DNA from: Promethearchaeota archaeon
GTDB lineage: Archaea; Asgardarchaeota; Lokiarchaeia; Sigyniarchaeales; SOKP01
Length of the DNA stretch: 35,615 nucleotides
Reading direction: 5' to 3'
NCBI GenBank assembly: GCA_019058425.1
Contig: JAHPYZ010000013.1
Span: 1-35,615, forward strand
Shown: piece by piece, positions 16,930 through 25,125 of the stretch
How the letters are laid out: every line of letters starts with the position of its first letter
Numbering within the stretch: the first letter of the stretch is position 1
Notes under the pieces: generated by a model
The model's database searches: none
Told to the model about the DNA's origin: nothing
The model's input: the letters and a program-made list of their open reading frames with translations, nothing else
Position numbers and translations under genes: made by a program

Positions 16930-18237
16930 ATGGTCAAAATTGTTCATATGTCTGATACTCATCTTGGCTATAGAGCAAGAAGAGGAGTAATAAATCAATG
17001 GGCTATTGAGAATTATTCAAAACCATTTGAGCAGGAACTTTATGATTCCTTTTTGAAAGTTATGAATGATATATCTAGAATAAATGATCTTGATTTTTTA
17101 GTTCATTGTGGAGATATATTCCATCATCCCTCTAAATATAGTTCATATCCCCCTCTTGAACCTGCAAGGAGAACTCTAAAAGAAGGCTTACAAATCTTTT
17201 TTGAAAATACAAATAATCAAGTTCCATTTATTTATATAGAGGGAAATCATGGAATCTTTAGAGGTTATGATTACACTCCATTCGAATCTCATATAAATAA
17301 AGATCAATACCCAAATTTATATTATTTTAAAGAGAGAGACCTAGTTGAGGCGATTAAATTAAATCAACCTTTATTATTAGAATTTCTTGAAAAGAAGGTC
17401 AGGTTTTATTTGTTTCCTTATTTTGAATTTAAAAGTTTTGAATCTTACACTACAGCTTATGACAATTGGATCCAAAATCAAGACCCAAAGGATAATAGCT
17501 TTATAAATATTGCTGTCGCTCATGGTTCAACAGGAGATGAAACCCTTCATAGTAGGGTAAACTCCAATGATTTTAACTATGATTACGTTGCTTTGGGCCA
17601 TGAACATGGTTTCAAAAAACTTTCAAATAATCACTACTATTCAGGGGGTCTATTACCACTGAATTTTAAAGAAAGATATGAAAATCAAGCATATTTAATT
17701 GTTGATATTGATGAGAATACACATAATCTAAATGTAAATACAGAATTCACAGATAAAATATTAAATAGAGTTTTTAAAATTATTGAAATTAAAGCTTCAC
17801 CACAAGATTCTACAGAAGATTTAAGAAAAACAATAAACAAGCAGATAATTGAGCATGGCTTAAATGAATGTTTCAACCAAAATACTTCTGCCCGTTTAAA
17901 ATTTCATTTTTATGGAGAAATTACTTTTGAGAAGAATTGGCAGATAAATGAATTATTGGCTAAACTTCGAAGAGATTTTTTTTCCCAACCTACAGAGTAT
18001 AACATATTACAACTAATTTGGAAAATTTTTGACCAATCTGAAGTTCGTGAGGATGATATTAGTGCTGGTATTATTCAGGATTTTATTCTTGAAAAACCAG
18101 ATGAGGAATTTAAAACATTTGTGAATGAAAAACTAAGTGTAGATAAAACAAACTATGACGTAAATAAATTGACTGAATTTGGAATGAAAGCACTTAAAAA
18201 AGCACTAAGATTAATGGAGAAAGAAAAAGAGGTATGA
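16930..18237 (+). CDS. mre11: Mre11 DNA double-strand-break repair nuclease
   Basis: The 435-residue protein has every Mre11 phosphoesterase motif: S-D-T-H-L-G at the N-terminus (D9, H11), H-C-G-D-I-F-H, E-G-N-H-G, V-A-H-G-S and A-L-G-H-E-H-G, followed by Y-S-G-G. The C-terminal ~150 residues are the capping and Rad50-binding region. The ATG has GGTGA four bases upstream. It forms the Mre11-Rad50 complex that opens DNA ends for HerA-NurA. The stop is 7 bases before the Rad50 start. Confidence 0.96.
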   Translation: MVKIVHMSDTHLGYRARRGVINQWAIENYSKPFEQELYDSFLKVMNDISRINDLDFLVHCGDIFHHPSKYSSYPPLEPARRTLKEGLQIFFENTNNQVPFIYIEGNHGIFRGYDYTPFESHINKDQYPNLYYFKERDLVEAIKLNQPLLLEFLEKKVRFYLFPYFEFKSFESYTTAYDNWIQNQDPKDNSFINIAVAHGSTGDETLHSRVNSNDFNYDYVALGHEHGFKKLSNNHYYSGGLLPLNFKERYENQAYLIVDIDENTHNLNVNTEFTDKILNRVFKIIEIKASPQDSTEDLRKTINKQIIEHGLNECFNQNTSARLKFHFYGEITFEKNWQINELLAKLRRDFFSQPTEYNILQLIWKIFDQSEVREDDISAGIIQDFILEKPDEEFKTFVNEKLSVDKTNYDVNKLTEFGMKALKKALRLMEKEKEV

Positions 18238-18244
18238 TTATTCT

Positions 18245-20341
18245 ATGTTAATCACTAAGCTTACTCTTAAAAACTTTATGGGATATAAACGATTGAATTT
18301 ACCTAAAGGTAATGTTGAGTTTCCTGAAGGCTTGATTCTTATAAGTGGAAAAAATTCTTATGGCAAATCAACAATATTAGAGGGAATTTTATTTGCTTTT
18401 TTTGGACCCAGAATCTTTAAAGGAAGAAATGCAGAGTCATTCATTACATATGGAGTTCAAGAAAAAGCTGAAATTTACGTATATTTCACATTTGATAAAA
18501 GAAAATACTATATATATCGAAAGTGGGGTAGAACTGGTAGTATAACTACGAAATTATTCGAATGGTTTGAGAATAAGAAAACCTACCAAGAAGTAAAAAG
18601 ATTTAATCCTGAAAAATTTTTTGAAATATCCTCTGAACAAGCTATGAGTACAGTTTTTGTAAGACAAGGTGAAGTAGAAGAATTAGCAAATAAAAAAGGA
18701 GCAGAATTAAGAGAAATGATTATCGATTTGTTCAGGCTCAATATTATTGATGATGCTCTTTCTTTTTTGGATAATGAATATAGAAATAAAAAATATGAGA
18801 AAGAAAAACTAGAGAAATCAAGAGTACCTATTGAAAGAATTAATGAAGATATAATTTTCATAGAAAAAGAAAATCATCAATTAGAAAAAATAATTGTTGA
18901 ACAAGGATATAAAAAAGAAAATTTGGAATCAAAGATAAAAGCTTTTCCCTCCAATGAATTAATATCAAAGTTAGAAGATTTATATAATCAACAGAGCAGC
19001 ACCAAGGATAAATTCCAATCATATAAAAAAGATTTCAATCAAAAGATAAAAAAAACGGATCTAAGCTTAAAAGATTTCAATTCACAAGAATTAATTAATA
19101 AAAAGATAAAAATATTAAATGAAAACAAACAAAAACTAGAAAAAGAGAAATTAGAGTTAGAAAACAAGAGAGATGCTACATTTAAAGGGATAGGAAAGAC
19201 TAATGGAAGAATTGAAGATCTCAAAAAAAATATTAAAAAAATGGAAAAAAGTTTAAAATTTACTACAAAGAAAGAAGGGAATGAAATAGCACAATGCCCA
19301 ACTTGTCATAATGAATTGACTAAAGAGCATTATGATGAAATGATAAAGCAATTCAGTAATGATATAAAAATAAATCAAAATAAAGTCAAATCAATTCAAA
19401 AGATTTTAGCAAATTTTGATAATAAAATAAAAAGGATCCAAGAAATTTTAGATAAAAGTAAAGAAATGATAACTGTTCACCAAGGTTTAAAAGTAGATTT
19501 TGAAAATTATAAAAAACATGAATTAGGATTAACGAAAATTGAAAATGATCTAAATGAATTAATTTTAACACATGGAACTCAATTTAAAGATTCCAGTATT
19601 GAAGGTATAAAAAAATTATCAATTGATAAGGAAAAAATTTCTACGGAATTGAAAGCTACATTAAAAAGTTTAAATGAGAAACAAGAAAAATACCAAGCTA
19701 ATCAAATTAGGGTTGGACAACTGCGAGAAGAAATCAAAAAAATGAAAGATCTAGAAAAAAAAATTGGAGGTTATGAAATAGATATTGACCATATCAATAA
19801 AGCAAAAGAATTTGTTCGTAGATTTGTTACTGAATATATGGTTGTGAAACGCTTAGTGAAAAATATTGCATTAACTACCGACAAATATATCAAAGATTTT
19901 ACATCTGGACAATATAGTGATTTGCTTCTTGATTTAAGTGGAACAAGAAAAACAGGATTATCACTTAAAATTAGGGATAATTATAATGGAGTGTATGAAT
20001 CCACAGAAGTTCTCTCAGGAGGAGATCGCACTGCTTTAGGAATGGCATTACGTCTCGCAATCTCTGAACTGATGGGTACAATACGTCCGACAAAAGATTC
20101 ACCAAGAAAAAACCCAAAAGTCAACTTTCTTCTATTAGATGAACCCTTGGCAGCTTTAGATGAAACTCGAAGAGAAAGAATTCTACAGCATTTATTAAAA
20201 TCTAAATCTTTTTCTCAAATTTTCCTCATTACTCATACTACCATTCCACAGGAAATATCTACATCTAAAGTAGTTGTTGAAAAAGATTTAACTAATGGAA
20301 TTAGCCGGGCGAGATATGAAAAACCTACATTAATTATATAG
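18245..20341 (+). CDS. rad50: Rad50 SMC-like ATPase with short coiled coil
   Basis: The 698-residue protein has Walker A G-K-N-S-Y-G-K-S-T near 36-44, Q-loop F-V-R-Q-G-E-V-E-E-L near 138, the zinc hook C-P-T-C at 351-354, the ABC signature V-L-S-G-G-D-R-T-A and Walker B F-L-L-L-D-E-P-L-A-A-L-D. The hook is almost exactly central, and each coiled-coil arm is about 170-190 residues. The total is well under the ~880 residues of Pyrococcus Rad50, so the arms are short. It is the last gene of the resection cluster. It ends against a bidirectional terminator shared with the convergent histone-fold gene. Confidence 0.96.
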   Translation: MLITKLTLKNFMGYKRLNLPKGNVEFPEGLILISGKNSYGKSTILEGILFAFFGPRIFKGRNAESFITYGVQEKAEIYVYFTFDKRKYYIYRKWGRTGSITTKLFEWFENKKTYQEVKRFNPEKFFEISSEQAMSTVFVRQGEVEELANKKGAELREMIIDLFRLNIIDDALSFLDNEYRNKKYEKEKLEKSRVPIERINEDIIFIEKENHQLEKIIVEQGYKKENLESKIKAFPSNELISKLEDLYNQQSSTKDKFQSYKKDFNQKIKKTDLSLKDFNSQELINKKIKILNENKQKLEKEKLELENKRDATFKGIGKTNGRIEDLKKNIKKMEKSLKFTTKKEGNEIAQCPTCHNELTKEHYDEMIKQFSNDIKINQNKVKSIQKILANFDNKIKRIQEILDKSKEMITVHQGLKVDFENYKKHELGLTKIENDLNELILTHGTQFKDSSIEGIKKLSIDKEKISTELKATLKSLNEKQEKYQANQIRVGQLREEIKKMKDLEKKIGGYEIDIDHINKAKEFVRRFVTEYMVVKRLVKNIALTTDKYIKDFTSGQYSDLLLDLSGTRKTGLSLKIRDNYNGVYESTEVLSGGDRTALGMALRLAISELMGTIRPTKDSPRKNPKVNFLLLDEPLAALDETRRERILQHLLKSKSFSQIFLITHTTIPQEISTSKVVVEKDLTNGISRARYEKPTLII

Positions 20342-20370
20342 AAAATAAAATTCTCTTGAATAATTAGAAA

Positions 20371-20391
20371 ATAAAAAAAAAAGGTTTTTTT
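20371..20391. terminator. Bidirectional A/T-tract terminator between rad50 and the histone-fold gene
   Basis: Ten A residues (20373-20382), GG, then seven T residues (20385-20391) lie between two convergent genes. On the plus strand the T-run ends the rad50 transcript. On the minus strand the A-run becomes T10 and ends the histone-fold transcript. Archaeal RNA polymerase terminates at such T-tracts. Confidence 0.6.
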
Positions 20392-20402
20392 GGCAAGTGA
20401 AT

Positions 20403-20597
20403 TTATAAATCTCTTGCCTTTACTGTCTTTCTATTGTTAGCTTTTGCTCGTCTTATCGCATGATCAAGCATTTCCATTATGAGTTTATTTAATGTGTCCC
20501 CATCAAGAACACCACTACTTGTATTGCACCCTTTCCCCTTAATAAATTCTCTTACCTTAGATTTTACATATAAAGGTTCTGCGCCTTTTTTCGCCAT
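20403..20597 (-). CDS. Single histone-fold protein (Bd0055/face-to-face-type histone)
   Basis: The 64-residue protein has the helix-strand pattern of a minimal histone fold. K-S-K-V-R-E-F-I-K-G-K-G begins the first helix, a long central helix runs D-G-D-T-L-N-K-L-I-M-E-M-L-D-H-A-I-R-R-A, and the N-N-R-K-T-V-K-A-R-D-L ending matches the R-K-T-[IV]-x-x-x-D-L loop-helix cap of histones. The short N-terminus and the C-N-T-S-S-G-V-L segment resemble the Bdellovibrio Bd0055-like group rather than HMfB nucleosomal histones. The ATG is preceded by GAGGA 8 bases upstream. It probably binds DNA. Polymer form and DNA wrapping cannot be judged from sequence. Confidence 0.8.
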   Translation of the reverse strand: MAKKGAEPLYVKSKVREFIKGKGCNTSSGVLDGDTLNKLIMEMLDHAIRRAKANNRKTVKARDL

Positions 20598-21015
20598 TAT
20601 TATCTTCCTCTTTTTGAATTTTTTTTAGTAATTTATTTTAAATCGGATTTAAAATTGAAACAAATTATGTTTTGTTAATTATTATTTTCCTAGTTGTATT
20701 ATTAAATCTTTTGGATTTTACCAAAAAATTCTTAATTTCCCTTACAATTCAATAAAATTGACTAAAATCTGAAGATTACTAATTATAAGGAGATTTATTA
20801 ATATGATAATATCTCTTTAAATAATAATGGTTTAATAAGAATTATTCTTTTCTTCCTCCACAATAAAGATTTATTAATCAATTATTACAATTTTGTTTTT
20901 TAATAAAAATATATCTTATAAAAAGTCGAAAAGAGTGAAGTTTAATGACAAAATAATAGAAAAAAAGAAAAATTTGTGTTATTTTGATTCAGCGAATTAA
21001 TGTTAATTTCACTGT
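20598..21015. other. 418-base non-coding gap between the histone-fold and Alba genes
   Basis: This very A+T-rich stretch holds the upstream region of the histone-fold gene (GAGGA ribosome site near 20609, AT-rich promoter-like sequence beyond it), the 3' end region of Alba, and one hairpin at 20787-20818. No convincing ORF or tRNA is seen. Confidence 0.6.
20787..20818 (+). other. Imperfect 14-bp hairpin in the histone-Alba gap
   Basis: AAGGAGATTTATTA pairs with the sequence at 20804-20818 across a three-base loop, with one bulged T and two G-U pairs. It encloses a ribosome-site-like AAGGAG and a five-codon ATG...TAA frame. No poly-T follows on the plus strand, so it does not look like a terminator. 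It may be a structured RNA or chance in A+T-rich DNA. Confidence 0.3.
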
Positions 21016-21306
21016 TTATTTTGGAGGAGCAAGTACAATTTCAATGCTTGAAACATTGTTATTCTGTCCGTTTTCTCCTTCTAGTTGTTCTGTGGAAAGT
21101 TTGATATCTTTATATTCTGTACCTTTTAAGAATCTATTTCTTAGAATTTCACATACGTCAACAGCGTGGGAAATTGCTCGACCTCGAGCTTTAACGGTAC
21201 ATTCCTCGCCTTTGTTAAGGATCATCATTGTAGCCATCACATAATTCATTGTTGGACGGCGACCAACGAAAACAGAATTTGTTTCTTTTTCTTTTGATGC
21301 AGGCAT
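21016..21306 (-). CDS. alba: Alba-family DNA/RNA-binding chromatin protein
   Basis: The 96-residue protein has the Alba signature: V-F-V-G-R-R-P-T-M-N-Y-V-M-A near the start, G-E-E-C-T-V-K-A-R-G-R-A-I-S-H-A-V-D-V in the middle and S-S-I-E-I-V-L at the last strand. In place of the Sulfolobus-type Lys16/Lys17 pair it has R-R in G-R-R-P, so the basic DNA contact is kept. Alba dimers coat DNA and also bind RNA. The ATG is preceded by GAGGTAA 5 bases upstream, a strong ribosome site. Two chromatin genes side by side suggest a nucleoid-protein locus. Confidence 0.95.
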   Translation of the reverse strand: MPASKEKETNSVFVGRRPTMNYVMATMMILNKGEECTVKARGRAISHAVDVCEILRNRFLKGTEYKDIKLSTEQLEGENGQNNNVSSIEIVLAPPK

Positions 21307-21370
21307 TATAATTACCTCTTTAGTTTTTAATTTTGTAATGTATTTTTTTTGTTTTTTTGCTAATTTGCGT

Positions 21371-21423
21371 TTACGTATTACGTTTTGCAGTTTTGTTGTA
21401 TTGTTGATTTTAAATTACGTAAT
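21371..21423. promoter_or_regulatory. TACGTA-type palindromic elements upstream of Alba
   Basis: TTACGTA at 21371-21377 is followed directly by TTACG, and a perfect palindrome ATTACGTAAT sits at 21414-21423. All lie 65-120 bases upstream of the Alba ATG in otherwise plain A/T sequence. The repeated core suggests a regulator binding site, but no regulator is identified. Confidence 0.3.
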
Positions 21424-21543
21424 AACATTTTTTTGAAATTTTAGAAATGTTTTAAATTTTATTGTCAGATTAATAAGGATTTTGTATTTTCATTCAGATC
21501 CTTCTAATCAAAAATAAAAAAAAAGGGATTTTAATTTGAAAAA

Positions 21544-21774
21544 TCATAAACCTTTCAATTTTATCGCAAGGAAAAATAGAAACCAGGCTAAAAAGAATAC
21601 TATCATAGCAATCAGTAACCATGATTGGAAATTGGCTAATTCAAAAAGATGAATTGTAGGTAATATAAGGGTACTCCAGGCTATAACCGATACATCAAGT
21701 AAAATGAAAATACCAAATACCATTAAAAGAAAAGTAATTATTACTATAAATTTCGATGGTGGAGTCCATGCCAT
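21544..21774 (-). CDS. Small two-TM membrane protein (copy 1 of a tandem pair)
   Basis: The 76-residue protein begins M-A-W-T-P-P-S-K-F-I-V-I and has two TM helices, about 9-30 and 50-72, joined by a ~20-residue loop. GGTGA lies 7 bases before the ATG. It is a clear paralogue of the next gene (21887-22111): the N-terminal W-T-P-P-S-K-F-I-V-I, the L-L-M-V-F-G-I motif and the F-F-L-x-W-F-L-F-F ending are shared. I do not recognise the family. Function is unknown. Confidence 0.8.
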   Translation of the reverse strand: MAWTPPSKFIVIITFLLMVFGIFILLDVSVIAWSTLILPTIHLFELANFQSWLLIAMIVFFLAWFLFFLAIKLKGL

Positions 21775-21886
21775 TTATTATTCACCATTTTTTTTACATT
21801 TAGATATTATATTATTCTTTGAGTTAATGTAATATAAAACTATATTGAAAATAAATTAAAAAAAAAGATTTTATTAATTTACAGGA

Positions 21887-22111
21887 TTAAATACCAGTCA
21901 ATTTAACTCCCATAAAGAAGAGAAACCACGTAAGGAAGAATAATATCAATGCTATAATAACCCATCCATCATATGTTCCAATATTAAATGCAACATTTCC
22001 TAAAAATGAAGGCCAGAGACCCAAATTTATATCCATAAAGATTGCAATCCCAAATACCATCAATAGACCAGTTAATATTACAATAAATTTGCTAGGGGGT
22101 GTCCATCCCAT
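21887..22111 (-). CDS. Small two-TM membrane protein (copy 2 of a tandem pair)
   Basis: The 74-residue protein begins M-G-W-T-P-P-S-K-F-I-V-I, with TM helices about 9-28 and 48-69. It has its own ribosome site, GGTGA 6 bases before the ATG. The loop between helices differs most from copy 1 (N-V-A-F-N-I-G-T-Y-D-G in place of P-T-I-H-L-F-E-L-A-N). The pair lies downstream of signal peptidase on the same strand, 112 bases apart from each other. Function is unknown. Confidence 0.8.
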   Translation of the reverse strand: MGWTPPSKFIVILTGLLMVFGIAIFMDINLGLWPSFLGNVAFNIGTYDGWVIIALILFFLTWFLFFMGVKLTGI

Positions 22112-22245
22112 TTTTTTTCACCTTTTTTTTCCTTGTTCTTAAAATTTTTTAAAATTTTAATATTTAGATATTGAGTAGAAACTGTTATAAATCTATATCT
22201 AATTTTTTATAGAGATATTACTACTTAGATTAATAACAATAGTAG

Positions 22246-22950
22246 CTATTTATGTTCTGTAAAGTCTATTTCAATTTCTCTTATTAAATCATCATCTGCA
22301 ACTTTTGGATTATATACTAGCTTACTTTCTTCCTTATCTTTAACTTTACTATCATCATCCTTTTTAACTATGTCCCAGATGATGCTAATAATTAATAAAG
22401 CGGAGACAATAACTAAGAGTGGAATTAATAAACCAGAATCAGTAAGCACTATTTTTACCCAGCCAATATAAGGAATTCTTCCAACTACAACACCAAGGAT
22501 TCTATTCTCAGGAACCGCAGCGGAATCAATACTAGGATTAGCATCTCCTTTAGTTTGAAAAAACCATGCTCCATCATACCATTTTTCAACGACGCGATGA
22601 ACAATTGGATCATTAGGAGGGTTTATCCATCCAGGCAAATTACGAGCATCAAAGACAATAATATCACCCTCCTTCCCGATTATTGAACCACTTTTTATTT
22701 GAGAGGGATCCCTTCCTTCTAGAAATAATAAATCACCTTTAAGAAGGGTTGGTTCCATGGATCTGGACACAACAACCACCATTGGGTTGCTAGTATGTAG
22801 AGTTATTTGTAGTATATAATATATTAAAAATGATCCTGAAAACGCAAAAATTATTAAGATAACTCCAATAACTATTTTTCTTTTTACTGGAGGTTCTTTT
22901 TTCTTCAATTTTTTCTTATTAATCGGTTGTATCAAATTCTTATTTTCCAT
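22246..22950 (-). CDS. Signal peptidase I, archaeal/ER (SEC11) type
   Basis: About 234 residues from the ATG at 22950. A TTG at 23067 would add 39 residues rich in Ile/Tyr and is probably not used. A basic N-terminus leads to TM1 (about 26-47). The catalytic Ser is S64 in S-R-S-M-E-P-T, and H118 in P-I-V-H-R-V takes the place of the bacterial Lys, as in archaeal and ER enzymes. K-G-D-A-N-P-S-I-D gives the conserved Asp region. A second TM helix lies near 180-205, with a charged cytoplasmic tail. It removes signal peptides from Sec-exported proteins at the membrane. Confidence 0.93.
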   Translation of the reverse strand: MENKNLIQPINKKKLKKKEPPVKRKIVIGVILIIFAFSGSFLIYYILQITLHTSNPMVVVVSRSMEPTLLKGDLLFLEGRDPSQIKSGSIIGKEGDIIVFDARNLPGWINPPNDPIVHRVVEKWYDGAWFFQTKGDANPSIDSAAVPENRILGVVVGRIPYIGWVKIVLTDSGLLIPLLVIVSALLIISIIWDIVKKDDDSKVKDKEESKLVYNPKVADDDLIREIEIDFTEHK

Positions 22951-23166
22951 TACACATAATTCAGATGTTCTATGGTCAAAATAAATAAGAATATCAATAT
23001 AAATTTTCTTAACATAAAAGATTAAAATTGGAATAATTAAGTTTTCAATTGCTATTTTTAATTTCAAATTACATTAGAAGAGAAACATTTTAAATTAAAC
23101 AATCTAGAATAAAATTATTCTGATTGTATCAATAAAAACAATCTTAATAGGGTTAGGATCATTAAA

Positions 23167-23964
23167 ATGTTGGAAAGAAGCCACTCCTTTGAAATAAGAG
23201 ATAAAAATTACAAAGATGTCCAAGATATAATGGAAAATGTTTTAAAAAAAAACTTGTCTTTATCAATTGATTCTAAAAGATTGGGAAGTTCTTTACTCCG
23301 AATAAACTATATTGATAGTAATATTGAAAAAGAGCAGCAAAAAGATAACAGAATTACAATTTTACAAGAACCAGGGAAAAAGGTTTATATCCAAATCAAC
23401 GGAAAATTAACAGGGCCTCAGGTGGATGAAATATGGAATGAATTGGAAAAAGAATTAAACAATTCAACACATATTCATAAAACTGAGAGAATAAAGCCCT
23501 CAAAAGAGGATGTTGTTCGAGAAATAAAGCATTCAATTGAATTAAGAGGATATATTGTAAAAGATGAAGAAATTAAAAGATTCATCGATAATTTCATCGA
23601 AGAGTATGAGAGATTGCCTAAAAAAGATGAATTTCCCTCGATTGTTAAAGGATATATGATAATGGTCAATGAAGATTATTTACAAGAGAAAACCGAAACA
23701 TCTATCAAAAATGAATCAGTATCGCAAAGTATTGAACCTGATTTAGATCTCACAAAAAATGATATACAATCCACCTCAACTAATGATTTTAATAGTACAA
23801 TGTTAATAGAAAACTCTGGAGGACGCAGGAAATGTCCTAGCTGTGGTAATGAGGGATTAATCCATGAAATGGATGATAAAAGTGTAATTCTTATGGATTA
23901 TCCAAAAATTTATGGTAAAAAGCTCATTTGTGGACAATGTTCTTACGAATGGAGAAAAAAATAA
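23167..23964 (+). CDS. Zinc-ribbon protein of unknown function
   Basis: This 265-residue soluble protein has three parts. Residues 1-100 form an alpha/beta domain, with strand P-G-K-K-V-Y-I-Q-I-N followed by a helix. Residues 105-165 are helical. A polar linker leads to a C-terminal zinc ribbon with C-P-S-C-G-N and C-G-Q-C-S-Y-E-W, typical of transcription- or translation-linked ribbons. An AGGATCA ribosome-like site precedes the ATG. The N-terminal domain is not recognised. It is transcribed divergently from signal peptidase. Confidence 0.65.
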   Translation: MLERSHSFEIRDKNYKDVQDIMENVLKKNLSLSIDSKRLGSSLLRINYIDSNIEKEQQKDNRITILQEPGKKVYIQINGKLTGPQVDEIWNELEKELNNSTHIHKTERIKPSKEDVVREIKHSIELRGYIVKDEEIKRFIDNFIEEYERLPKKDEFPSIVKGYMIMVNEDYLQEKTETSIKNESVSQSIEPDLDLTKNDIQSTSTNDFNSTMLIENSGGRRKCPSCGNEGLIHEMDDKSVILMDYPKIYGKKLICGQCSYEWRKK

Positions 23965-24135
23965 AAATTAAATGAATATCTTCTTCTATATTAGATTATA
24001 GTTAAATTCAAAAGCGATTACACACTACTGGAAAAATAGAATTCTCAGTTCTTGAAATATAAATATAATTTTAAATATTTCATTATTTAAAATATTGAAT
24101 ATAGAATTCTTAGAAAAAAATGTATTAAGGAGAAA

Positions 24136-25110
24136 TTGAGAAAGATGGAAGACTATGCAATTATATATAATCCTGAAGCTGGTAAAGGTAAAGGGGCTAA
24201 AAGTGATATTGATTTTATGGAAAAATGTCTTAAAGATTTAAAAGTTTCATACAAAATGTTTGAGACTGAATATATGAAACATGCTATAGAATTGGGAAGT
24301 CAATTAGCAAAAGAGGGGTATAGGGTTATTGGTGTTGGAGGAGATGGTACTTGCAATGAAGTTATGAATGGAATTATAACTTCAAATACTAATGCATTAT
24401 GTGGATTTATTCCAATGGGTAGTGGCAATGATATTCCTGCTGCTATTGGAATTCGTCCAGATATAAAGAGAGCGTGTGAAATCATTGCTGAAGGTAATAG
24501 TAGTAAATCCGACATTGGCTTAGCAAGAACAGATTCTGGAATTGAACGTTATTTCCTTGGAATCGGAAGCCAAGGATTTGATAGTGATGTAACCAGGAGA
24601 TTTAATGAAGCTAAAAGAGGAAAAAGTTATGTTACCCAAACCCTTAAGGCTTTGTTACCTTGGAAGAACAAGCAAATCAAAGCAATTATGGATGATGATG
24701 CCTATGAAGGATATGCTAATTGTCTAGCCGTTGCAAATGGCCCATCATACGGGGGATTTATGTATATTTGTCAAAGAGCTCGAATTAATGATGGTCTTTT
24801 TCATATAAATGTTATAGATATGGGCAAATTTACATTACTCAAACATTTTAATAGAATGTATAAAGCTACTCTTTTACCTCATCCAAACATTTATGAATAC
24901 ACAAGTAAAAATGTAAGAATTGAAATGTTAGATTCTGAAGAACAAAATCCTTATCTCTGTCAAGTTGATGGAGAAATACTTGATGTGTTACCAGTTAACT
25001 ATGAATGTATTAAGGATGGATATGAATTCATTCGACCACAAGTTGATGAAGTTGCTGAAGCTTTTAAAAAGGAGCATGGAAGGTATTTCTGGGATTGCAA
25101 TTATGAATAA
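24136..25110 (+). CDS. Diacylglycerol kinase-catalytic-domain lipid kinase (YegS/DagK type)
   Basis: About 324 residues from a TTG; an ATG at 24145 is the alternative. The ribosome site AAGGAG is 3 bases from the TTG and 12 from the ATG, so neither is ideal. DAGK-fold motifs are Y-N-P-E-A-G-K-G-K-G near 11-20, the nucleotide loop G-G-D-G-T-C-N-E at 68-75 and M-G-S-G-N-D at 94-99. The later beta-sandwich region has G-I-G-S-Q-G-F-D and ends with Q-V-D-G-E. The family phosphorylates lipids such as diacylglycerol or sphingoid bases; in archaea the substrate may be an ether lipid. It is 15 bases from a methyltransferase gene. Confidence 0.9.
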   Translation: MRKMEDYAIIYNPEAGKGKGAKSDIDFMEKCLKDLKVSYKMFETEYMKHAIELGSQLAKEGYRVIGVGGDGTCNEVMNGIITSNTNALCGFIPMGSGNDIPAAIGIRPDIKRACEIIAEGNSSKSDIGLARTDSGIERYFLGIGSQGFDSDVTRRFNEAKRGKSYVTQTLKALLPWKNKQIKAIMDDDAYEGYANCLAVANGPSYGGFMYICQRARINDGLFHINVIDMGKFTLLKHFNRMYKATLLPHPNIYEYTSKNVRIEMLDSEEQNPYLCQVDGEILDVLPVNYECIKDGYEFIRPQVDEVAEAFKKEHGRYFWDCNYE

Positions 25111-25125
25111 TTACACTCTTAAGGC

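Noticed and set aside
20984..21244. 86-codon plus-strand frame opposite Alba
   Set aside because: Alba on the minus strand is certain; this frame has no recognisable features.
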